This document shows, in pieces, positions 46,501 through 58,500 of a stretch of 64,000 nt of DNA. The notes beneath the pieces are model-generated. The model saw only the letters and a list, made by a program, of their open reading frames with translations, did not search any database and had not been told where the DNA came from. Numbering within the stretch: the stretch's first letter is position 1; each line of letters opens with the position of its first letter. The DNA is from Azorinus chamasolen (lineage: Eukaryota; Mollusca; Bivalvia; Cardiida; Solecurtidae), in contig OY755252.1 in the NCBI GenBank assembly GCA_963576725.1, positions 52,911,059 to 52,975,058 of the forward strand, written 5' to 3'. Made by a program: the position numbers and the translations under genes.

Positions 46501-49500
46501 TTAGAGCTCACAGAAACTGTAGAAATAGATCTATATCCATAAGCAGAGAGGAACCTGATCAGACAGCTCAGGGGCTGTCTGATCTCTGTCTACTCTGCTT
46601 GCAAAGGTATTAAAAGTCGTTTCTATGGAATAAAGAGTTAAAGCACTTACTGGAGCCAATGGGATGCTCTGGCTGTTCGTCGCGGGGGCTGGGTAGGATA
46701 TGCTCCTCCCGTTCTGTAGTCATGTAGCGCTGAAGGTAGCTGATGAGGGTGTTACAGAGGTTCTTCTCATCCTCAAACGGCTCCTTTAAAGCCTCATACT
46801 GCAACCTGTATGACAATAACAAAGAGGCCTCCAGATAAAAGATGTAAGCTAAACATCTTGCCACATTTTTCTCATTTCTTTGCTAAATCCTATCTAGTGA
46901 ATAGAATCATCTTTGAGATTACTCTAACATGCAATCATATCATATGGTATGGTGGAGAAATAAGACTTTCAACCCATTTCTTGTTTACATTCATGCAAGA
47001 AATAATGACATCATGGATATTTATTAGCTAAATTATATGATGGCATATGTACACAGGATTTTTCCCTATTGGCAGACACTGCACTCAGATGTATTACAAT
47101 TTCATAAGCAAACAGAGCAGACCCTGATCAAATGGCTCCTACAGGAGTAATCTGATGTGTTTATATTCTGTTTGCAAAAGACATCAAATGGCATATCTAT
47201 CTGGTAAAAGGTTAAGCTAATACTAATCAGAGACAGCCACCAATCACTGACATATTTATAAACTGAGACAGACCACCAGATGGCCAATCAGATCAATGGA
47301 TGGACCAGAGCATCAGATACACATGCATACTCTAAATACTAAAATTTCCTTTCTCCACCAAACCCTATGTTGTGACCACTCTTTAGAATCGTCTGATCTG
47401 GGTCTACTGTTTGCAAAGGCGTATTCATGGACTAAAGGGTTAAGCAACTGCTGGCAAATGGAATAAAATGTAAAGACAGGCAGAGCAACAGATAAAGGTG
47501 CATACTCAAATATTACAATCATCCTTTCTTCACTCAAACCTATGTTGTGAACACTCTTTCAAATTGTCTCCTTGAAATAATTCTAAACAGTGGTCACAAC
47601 ACAGGGTTTGGTGGAGAAATTAAGAAGTTATTTTTGAAAATGTTTTTACTGTATTTACGCATCTTATCTGGACCTCAGTTGGACAGACAGAGAACAAACC
47701 TCTCTTGCCACATGGCCTCCTCCTTGGCTTTGCGGTCCTCTTCACGCTTCTTGAAGCTCTCCTTCCGATGTTTGTTGCGTTTCTGAGCCATCATTTTCTG
47801 GAAATCCGACTCATTCTGCTTAAACTCGCTGTGCAACAACCGCTTCTTCTCATACAACTGGTTCAACTCTATAACAATAGACAAGCCACAATCTTTTATG
47901 TTGACAGAACTAGATACTAATGTGAATGTGTCCATTAGACATGGATGTACCTGTTGAAAGATGGCCATAACTACACACAGGGTAACTGTATCATATCATA
48001 ATTGAAACTCGATCTGAGTTTTATTCCAATATTAACCCTTTCTTTCACATAAAAGCATTTTCACGCATTTGCAAATAAGAGTAGACCCAGATCATATGGC
48101 TCCTTTAGGAGCCATCTGCTCAGGGTCTGCTCTGTTTACTTATGACATAATATAGATCCGGTTCTACAGTTTTTGTGAAAGCAAAATATTTCCTTGAAAA
48201 GTATATTCATTATGTTATATGAATATTGAACAGGAAAAGGGTTAACCTGGGTCCAAGATAAGATACATAAATTAAAACATTTTCAAGAAAAGTTCCTTTA
48301 GTCTCCACAAAACCCTATTTTGTGATCACTCTTTAGAATCGTCTCTTTGAGACGATTCTAAAGAGTGGTCACAACATAGGGATTGGTGGAGAAATGATGA
48401 TTTTATTATTTGGATATGCAGATTCCTGTGTATAAACCTTTTGATCGATATATCCACCTTCGCTAACAGAGCAGACCCAGTAACTGATCAGGGTCTGCTG
48501 TTTGTTTGTGTAATATATATAGAGATCTGATTCTACTGTCACCTACATGGTAAATTAAGTCTCTTGTCTGTAATGACATTAATAATAAACAAGAGGGCCA
48601 TGATGGCCCTTAATCGCTCACCTGGTTATAACAGATTTATGTATACAATGAATTCATGTAACATGGGGCGGGTCATTTTTTTGCCAGGGAGGATAATGCA
48701 AAATACCAAATATCAAAGGTCTATGCTTTACAATTTCAGAGAAGAGTTTTAAAGATTTTTAAGAGAAGATTTTTTTAGACTTTCCTATGAAAAACTGATA
48801 TGCCCCGGGGCGGGGCCATATTTTGAACAATCTTGGTAGAAATCTATTAGATAACGCTACATACCAAATATCAAAAGGTCTTTGCCTTACAGTTTTGGAG
48901 AAGAAGATTCTTAAAGATTTTCATATGAAAAACTGATAAGCCCCAGGGCGGGCCATTTTTGGCCCAGGGGTAATAATTTGAACAATCTTGGTAGAAAACC
49001 ATTAGATGATGCTACATACCAAATATCAAGGGTCTAGACCTTACAGTTTTGGAGGAGAAGATTTTCCTATGAAAAACTGATAAGCCCCGGTGTGGGGCCA
49101 TTTTTGTCCTGGGGGTCATAATTTGAACAATCTTAGTAGAGGACCATTAGATGATGCTACATACCAAATACCAAAGGTCTATGCCTTACAGTTTCAGAGA
49201 AGAAGATTTTTAAAGATTTTCATATGAAAAACTGATAAGCCCCGGGGCGGGGCCATTTTTGGCCCAGGGGTCATAATTTGATCAATCTTAGTAGAGGACC
49301 ATTAGATGATGCTAAATACCAAATGTCTATGCCTTACAGTTTCAGAGAAGAAGATTTTTAAAGATTTTCCTATGAAAAACTGATAAGCCCCGGGGCAGGG
49401 CCATTTTTGGCCCCGGGGACATAATTTGAACAATCTTTGTAGAGGACCATTACATCATGCTACATACCAAATATCAAAGCTCTTTGCTTTGTGGTTCCAG

Positions 49501-52500
49501 AGAAGATGTTTAAGTAAATTGTTGACGCCCGCATGTACGCACGACGCCGGACACAGGATCATCCCAATAGCTCACCTTGGCACTTTGTGCCAGGTGAGCT
49601 AAAAATTAGCTGATTAATATTCACAGTCAATATTTCTTAAATTCATATCCAATATATCGTTTATAAGTTGAAGACCCCATAAGGCAGATGAATAATAGCA
49701 CAGACAGGCAGACGGACAGACAGTAATGCTACAGCCAATATGTCTCCAACTGAACAAATACACATATACCACAATTTGTTCTACTTGCAATAACATGTAA
49801 GTGCCTTACATTTAAACTTTCACAATCAAACTTTGCTTGCAAATTTACCATACTACACAGGACATTGCACAAATAAACTAAGAAACATTTACAAACATGT
49901 CAACAGACAGACAGCCGCGAAATTTAACCCTTTCAATGATGAATTTTTAAATGCACTATTTCAAAGTTCAAACAGGTCAAGCTTAAAGTGAATATTCAGG
50001 AATATTTTTTACATAAAAGTGTAACATGGAAAACGGTGCCTACCCTGATGAGAGGGCTCCTCTAGGAGCCCTTTTATCTGGGTCTACACTGTTTGCAAAG
50101 GACATCAGTGATTTATTTCACACACTGTAAGGATTACGAATACAATACAGTAAAACCAGTCTCAAGTTTCCATCAAAAAGAAGTCAAAATCAAAGTCTTT
50201 AACCCATTCCTTCCTATTGACGCCTTTATAAGTCACTTTATAAAAGTCACATTGTGACAAATAGAGCATTTGCTTCATAGGAGCATAATTATGCTCTATC
50301 ACATTGGTTTCAAAACTATAATGTAATTCTAAAAAAATCCCCCTTTTCTGGTATTAAAATGCTTGTTTTGTGCAGATTTATTCCGAGAGGTTGGGTCTAA
50401 AAGTAGTCTAGGAGGAAATGAGTTATGGCAGGTGGTAGCTTAATACAGACCTAAAGTGATGCAGAAAACTCCAAAAGGAGCTTTCTGCATAACTTTTGCC
50501 CTGCATTGAGCTATCACTATCTTATTTAAGTTTCCTATGTTTAATTCATCCCGTTCCTTCATATAAATGTCTTTTCATGCATTTGCATCAGAGCAGACCA
50601 AGATCAGATGGCTCCTATAGGAACCGTCTGATCAGGGTCTGCTCTGTTTGCTAATGGAATTTGAAATACCTGTTGTTGTTTTAGTGTCTTAAATGACTAC
50701 AATGTTCCACCTTCTATATTTCATTATAACTATTTTGTCCATAAATATTCAGAAGGTATTGAAATTTTGAATAATTTCGAATAAGCATTGAACAGGGAAA
50801 GGGTTAACCCTTTCCTCCATCAATACACCTTTCTATGCCTCTGTAAAAAGTCACCAGTTGAAATCATTGTGATAAACAGAGCATTTGCTCCTATAGGAGG
50901 AAATGCTCAATTTATCACAATGGTTTCAAACTACAAACTTCTAAAATTTCCTTTTCTCTAGTTAATGCACCTTTCTGGTCAATTTATTCAAAGTGGTTGT
51001 ATCTAAAAATAGCCTATGAGGTAATGGGTTAAGACAGGTTTTACTGTACTGTATATGTACAATGGTACATACCGACAAGGTCTGATCTGTGTAAAACTTC
51101 AAACAATTCACACAGATAAACCTTTATTTGCTGTAAAATTTCCACTACTCAAATTCTGGTGTTCTGCAATTTAAATTAATCTATATCCAACTATTGACAT
51201 AAGGGTTGAGTTTAATCTATGCTGTTGAAAATGTTCCCTTATCTAAGCTGTTGAAAATGCCCCATTATCTGAGCTGTTGAAAATCCCCCACCCCATTACC
51301 CAAGCTATTGAAAATGCCCCCTTATCAGAGCTGTTGAAAATGCCCCCTTATAGATCTGAGCTGTTGAAAATGTCCCCTTATTTGAAAATGCCCCATTAAA
51401 GACAGACATCGGAATTTGATGTTGCAATATTACTGTTTTATTCACGAAGTGTTTATTAAGAATGATAAAATGTAAATAATACCAACTTTAAAATTGATCA
51501 TAATACTTAATCATCTACATAGAGTCCAATCACTATAACTCAGATCTAGTAATGACAGGGTAACTTGCAGTTGAAGTCCCGTTATATAACCTTTTATTTT
51601 CAAAGAAGATAAAATGCAATTTTTCGGAAATGTAAGACTCAGATAGATCTGCAAACAAGTCCCTGCATTCATTAATTGAATTGTTGAATCGCAGTTACTC
51701 TGATCAGTGAGAATAGCGGTGTAGTAAATTATAACATGTCATATTGTTCACACCTTTCACGTGACAGCGTCTGATCTTTATTGTTATATGAATATTCATT
51801 GAGTAAATTTTAACTGTAAACTTTAGTCACTTACCTATCTTTAATTCCTCCTCTTTTGCTTTCGATTCTCGAGACAACTTTCTAATTTCTTCTTCTCTCT
51901 TTCCCAAACTGTGTACTGTTTTGTTGAAATACTGCCATAAAAAAGAAAACAATTAGATAAAACACAAATGCACATACATATTTATTTGCTGTAAATATTT
52001 ACAAAACTGAAAAACAAGCTATATCCCTTTTATAGGCTTAACCCCTTTCCATAATATAAAGGCCTTCTCACACATTTGCTAACAGAGTAGACTCAGATCA
52101 GATGAATGCTGGATCCGTCTGAGTAGGGTCTCATCTGTTTGCTGCTGACATGATAAAGATCGGAGTCTACAGTTTTTGTCAAAGGAAATTATTCCCTTGA
52201 AAAGTTTACATTATACAAGAGGGCCATGAGGCCCTGAAGCGCTCACCAGACATAACCCCAGGGGCGGGACATATTTGACCACAAGAAATCATGTGTACAC
52301 CCTTGGTAGAGAACCACAAGGCAAAGCAATATGCCATTAATTAAAGGTCTAAGCCTTATGGTTTCAGAGAAAGATAATATTTATATTTTTCCCATGAAAA
52401 ACTGATAAGCCCTGAGGCAGGGCCAAGTTTCGCCCAGTGGTCAGGGTCGTAAGTTAAACATTCTTGGCAGAAGACCACAAGCCACAGCTACATATTTGTA

Positions 52501-55500
52501 GAGGATCATTAGATCATGTTACATACCAAATATCAAAGGTCTAGGCCTTACAGTTTCAGTAGATTTTTAAATATTTTCCTATGAAAAACTGATAAGCCCT
52601 TGGGCGGGGCCATTTTTGGCTTGGGGGTCATAATTTGAACAATATTTGTAGAGGACCATAAGATAATGTTACATACTAAATATCAAAGGTCTAGGCCTTA
52701 CAGTTTCAGAGAAGAAGATTTTTAAAGATTTTCCTATGAAAAACTGATAAGCCCTTGGGCGGGGCCATTTTTGGCCCGAGGATCATAATTTGAACAACTT
52801 TTGTAGAGGACCATGAGATCATGCTACATACCAAATAACAAAAGTCTAGGCCTTACAGTTTCCGAGAAGAAGATTTTTAAAGCTTTTCCTATGAAAAACT
52901 GATAAGCCCTTGGGCGGGGCCAATTTTTGGCCCGGGGGTCATAATTTGAACAATATTTGTAGAGGATCATAAGATCATGCTACATACGAAATATCAAAGG
53001 TCTAGGCCTTACAGTTTCAGAGAAGAAGATTTTTAAAGATTTTCCTATGAAAAACTAATAAGCCCTTGGGCGGGGCCATTTTTGGCCCAGGGGTCATTAT
53101 TTGAACATTCTTTGTAGAGGACCATAAGATCATGCTACATACCAAATATCAAAGTTCTAGGCCTTACAGTTTCAGAGAAGAAGATTTTTAAAGATTTTCC
53201 AATGAAAAACTGATAAGCCCTTGGGCGGGGCCAATTTTGGCCCGGGGGTCATAATTTGAACAATCTTTGTAGAGGACCATAAGATCATGCTACATACCAA
53301 ATATCAATGGTCTAGGACAGAATGGTTTCAGAGAAGAAGATTTTTAAAGATTTTCATATATTACCATATATGGAAAAAATGACCACGCCCTCTGGCGGCC
53401 ATGTTTTTCGCCGGATCAAAATTCTTTTAACAACTTTTAAAGTCTATCAACTGAGAAACATTTTGGTGAAAACTATATTCAAATCGGACAAGTCATTCTG
53501 GAGAAGAAGATTTTTCTAGATTTTGCGTACAGTTGCCATGGCAACAAGACCGATGGCCCCGCCCACTATCTTTTAACAACTTTTGAAGCACCCACCCACA
53601 GTATGTATCTGACCAAGTTTGGTTACAATTGGGCAGTCGGTTTCAGAGAAGAAGTCGTTTGAAATTGTTGACGGACAGACAGACGGACAGACGGACAGAC
53701 GGACGACGGACGCCGGACACAGGGGTATCACAATAGCTCACCTTGAGCACTTTGTGCTCTGGTGAGCTAAAAAATTGAATTAATGAATATCTGTGTCATC
53801 TTTAATTTTTTACATGAATACTGAACAGGATTAAAGGCAATTTGTCTATTAATGAAGCATTCTAGAAGTTTGTAAATACACAGAGAAAAAGGAAGTTTGT
53901 TTAAAGACAAGTAGCAGAGTTTGGCAAAACCTTATAATTGGCAATATGTTTGATGTTATCATTTTAATATTCATGGAGTAAAGGATTAACACTTACATCT
54001 CTCTCTCCTCTCATTCTTCGCTGGTTCTCCCTTATCTTGTCCACCTCACCCTTCTGTGTGAAGTACTCTCTGAAATGAAACATTTAATACTTATGAACCT
54101 GGAGGTCCAGATAAAGATGCGTAAATTAAAACATTTTCAACAATAACTCCTTTATTTTCCACCAACCCTGTGTTGTAATGACTCTTGAGCATCATCTCAA
54201 AGAGACAATTCTAAAGAGTGGTCACATCATAAAGTTTGGTCCTATATCACAATGGTTTCAACAACTGACTTACAGAGGCGCAGAAAGGCGTATCTATGGA
54301 GGAAAGGGTTAAATGAAGGAAATAAGTAAACTGCCATTGGCAAACGGTGTAGAACAAGATTATCCCTTCCCTTCATATAAACACTTTTTAACCAATCTGC
54401 AAACAGGGTAGACCTAGATCAGAAATCACCTGAAGAGCCATCTGATCAGGGTCTGCTCTTTTGCTTATGGAATTTTATAGATCTGATTTAAGTTTTCACC
54501 ATTTCTTTTTACGTTTCATTTTAATATTGATGAGGTGATACAATCCTGAATAAATGTTAAACAGGGAAAGGGTTATATGGCTAGAGAAAGAGCTTCTGGT
54601 GAGCATCTGCGTGGGGTCGAGAAAGAGCTTCTGGTGAGCATCTGCGTGGGGTCGAGAAAGAGCTTCTGGTGAGCATCTGCATGGGGTCTGCACCATTTGT
54701 CAGTCCAAACTCAAACCATATTCAGTGTCAAATCGTTTTGTATATATCACGATCATAACAGACTTCAACAAATGGGATCCTGGTTAACCCATTGACACCT
54801 CTGTAAAAGTCACTTTTTGAAACCATTGTGATAAATAGAGCATTTGTTCCAAAGGAGCAAATTAATGCTCTATTTATCACAATAGTTTCAGAACTGCACA
54901 ATTCTAAAATTTTCCATTTCTCTAGTAAATGCTCCTTTTTAGTCCGAAAGGACCAGTGTGTGATTAGAGTCATTACTTCATTAATATTTAACAGGAAAAG
55001 TGTTAAAACCCCAGAATTAAAAACCAAAAATTAGACAATTCTAAAAATTTTCATTTCTCTAGTAAATGCTCCTTTTTAGTACGAAAGGACCAGTGTGTGA
55101 TCAGAGTTATTTAACAGGAAAAGTGTTAAAACCCCAGAATTAAAAACCAAGAATTAGACCTAATTGTAACTACATGTAAAGGTGTCATTGATAGGAACGA
55201 TATCGTCATATCATCAATTCATGTTGGTTGATTCAATATCAATACTGATTTTAAAATATCGATACAAAATGGAGGACAAATAAAAACCTTTCCATCGGCT
55301 ATATTTCTTACAGGTTGGTACCTTCTTACATACTTGCTGTGAAATTCTTCTGAAGATGCTGTCTCAATCTGGGTCAGAACTTTTTGCCATGAGAATTTGA
55401 GTGTCACTCAACTTACTTGTTTAGAGTTTGAAAAATAAAGTTGAATAAATGTTGCAGCATATAAGCCACAAAGGATATACAGTATTCTTTTATATAATTT

Positions 55501-58500
55501 TATTGAAAGTTTTGACATTTTACACTCGGATGGATATAACTACAGAGGATAAATCATGTTGGTGTATAGAAACCAATGTATTGTCAATATATTTCCATCG
55601 ATATATCGATACAGACATTTCAATCAATGACACGTCTAATTGTAACTGTTGCTGTAGACAGATTTCACTGTATATACTTACACTAAGACCTTCTTGGAGC
55701 GCTTCAGCTTGTCTATCTCGGCCACGATCTTTTTCTCCTCGGCCAGACGGAAGTTTTGTGTCTTCAGTTGCCACTCCATGTTCCTGGATAGTTCAGAACA
55801 TAGTTGGAAATTACAGTAAAACCCCGCTAATGCGACCACTTAATAAACAGCCACTGATGTCGTCTAAAGCAGGTGGTTGCTTAATGCAGGATGAAAGTTA
55901 TGCAGAAAGCTCCTATAGGAGCTTTCTGCATAACTTTCGTCCTGCATTAAGCTACCACCTGCCTCTGCCACCCAGAATTATGCCCCTTTTTGGTGGTCAC
56001 ATTAGCGGGGTTTTACTGTACAATAGAGACACAATAACCCTTTCCTTCATACAAACGCATTTTCATGCCTTTGCAAACAGAGTAGACCCATATCAGAAAT
56101 TACACTAATAAATATTAATGATGTCATTATTTCTAACGTGAATATGCAACAGGGATAGGGTTAATACGATGAGAAAATTAATTTTTTTTTCAAGATAACT
56201 AAGTCTTCTTTTTTTCTCTACAGAAGTTTATATTGTGACCACTCTTTAGAATCTTCTCCAGATGACAAATTCTCTTGTTCATAGTGCCGTAATGAAAATG
56301 CAGTTTTTCAATATCCATTATGAAATAATTTCTTACATGGTAGAGACAAAATTATATAAATCTCACTTCACTGTTTCTTCCGTGGCCGAAATCTGTTGTT
56401 TTCATATACCAGTATAAAAATGTGTCTTATAAATAGTCATGGTGTTATTATTTCTTATATGGTAAATGGCTGAAATGTCATAACAAGAGCACCGCATGCG
56501 GGTGCCAACACGTGTCTGTTGTGAGAGCTCCGCATGCAGGTGCCAACACGTGACTGTTGTGAGAGCACTGCATGCGGGTGCCAACACGTGACTGTTGTGA
56601 GAGCACTGCATGCGGGTGCCAACACATGTCTGTTGTGAGAGCACTGCATGTGGGTGCCAACATGTGTCTGTTGTGAGAGCACTGCATGTGGGTGCCAACA
56701 TGTGTCTGTTGTGAGAGCTCCGCATGCGGGGCCAACACGTGTTTGTTGTGAGAGCACCACATGCGGGTGCCAACACGTGTTTGTTGTGAGAGCACCGCAT
56801 GCGAGTGCCAACACATGTCTGTTGTGAGAGCACCACATTCGGGTGCCAACACGTGTTTGTTGTGAGAGCACTGCATGCGGTGCCAACACTTGTCTGTTGT
56901 GAGATTTTATTATAAGTCCATAAAGGGGCATAAATTTAAAAAAAAGAGAAAAGCTTTACAGAGTTATGGCCCGTTGTCAGATTTTAGCCCTTGTGATGGT
57001 GAACAAGTGTGTTAAGTTTGGGATGGTGAACAAGTGTGTTAAGTTTGGGATGGTGAACAAGTGTGTGAAGTTTGGGATGGTGAACAAGTGTGTGAAGTTT
57101 GGGATGGTGAACAAGTGTGTGACGTTTGGGATGGTGAACAAGTGTGTGACGTTTGGGATGGTGAACAAGTGTGTGACGTTTGGGATGGTGAACAAGTGTG
57201 TGAAGTTTCATAAGTTACATGGTTAGTAAAGAAGTAACAGTCAATGTTAAAAGTTTCCGGATAGCGACGATAACAATGCGACGGAAATCAGATGACCTAA
57301 AAAGGAATATTTTTTACCTGATTGCATCATCAATCTTGGCCTCATTCTTGTAATGCAGATTGGATTCAACTCGAGACAAGGACCCCATCTGTAAAGTAAA
57401 AGCTTCTGGTGAGCATCGGTATCCAGCCTGTTACTGCATAGTGATGCCTGATAGACATCTCGAGTCACACCTTAGAAAACAGAGTAGACCCAGATCAGAA
57501 GGCTCCTGTAGGAACCGTCAAGTCTGATCAGGGTATGTTCTGTTTGCTAATGAAATAATATAGATCTGATACAGTTTCTGCCATGGGTAAATATTCTTGT
57601 GTTCAAATGGCATAAAAAACATCAATCTAATTAAAATAGATGAAGTATAAGGGTTCACTCATCAAGTTTGTTGGATAACTGGGTCTATGTTGTTTGTCAT
57701 TTAACCCTTTTCCTATTTCATATTCATGCTAGAAATAATGACATCATGAATATTTATTAGCTGAATTTTGATAATGGCATATGTACACAGGAGTGATTAA
57801 GAGTCGTCTGATCTTGGTCTACTTTGTTTGCAAATTAGAGAAACCGCGTTTATATGAGAGGAACAGAGTTAACACCTTTTCACGCCTTTGCAAAAAGAGT
57901 AGATCCTGTAGGAGCCATCTGACCAGGGTCTGCTCTATGATCCTGTAGGAGCCATCTGACCAGGGTCTGCTCTATTGGCCGTTTTAATAAATCTCACTCT
58001 ACAGTTTCTACTAAAGCACAAAATCCTGTATTCATTCACCATCACAAAAAAAGTTATCTAATAAATATTCATGATATCATTATTTCTTACACAAGTGATT
58101 TTATAGTTGATATTAGGCTATGTTCCTAATGGCAAAAACTGTGTTTTAGTCTGATCTTGGTCTGCTATATGTTTATGAATTTTAAAGGTTTTGGAATGAC
58201 TGGGTCTATTGTGTTCGCAATGGACATTTGTAGGATGAATTTGTTGAAAACTTCTTACAGCTTAAAAATTCCCAAATCAGACAAAATTTCCAATTTCCCA
58301 AAATGGTGAAAACAATCCTGTTTCCCATGTTCAAACAAAGCAGACATAATCATCCCAATTTGTTCTTGATCAACCAGAAACAGGAAAGTCAATATTTAAT
58401 AGCCAATTAGGTATCTTTGGCATTCAGACAACAAAACTCCCCCTCATTTGGTTTGTAAAGCTTAACAAATCAATCAGGGTATGCACTGTATTCTTATGGA

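Larger units (their letters stand above)
50148..51046. mobile_element. Family P MITE inflated by three TTAA MITEs
   Basis: cagtaaaaccagtctcaagt and aagacaggttttactg with TA on both sides. P core at 50428-50520. B copies at 50203-50422 and 50808-51028, A copy at 50545-50803. Confidence 0.75.

Noticed and set aside
47675..47968. 97-aa minus frame taken as a stand-alone small gene starting at 47968
   Set aside because: Only 47868-47700 is coding, bounded by ttatag and a GT donor in phase with its neighbours. The rest is intron.
55449..56108. 219-aa plus-strand open frame
   Set aside because: It runs antisense over a supported minus-strand exon, then through the family P MITE and into a family A MITE. 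Its composition is repeat-derived.
56402..56931. Overlapping open frames of 132-158 aa on the minus strand
   Set aside because: They are translations of a 40-41-bp tandem repeat whose unit lacks stops in several frames. Peptides are pure repeats and the region is an intronic mobile element.
56966..57226. Open frames on both strands with nine-residue repeats
   Set aside because: A 27-bp array keeps any stop-free frame open by arithmetic, so the repeat peptides are not evidence of a gene.
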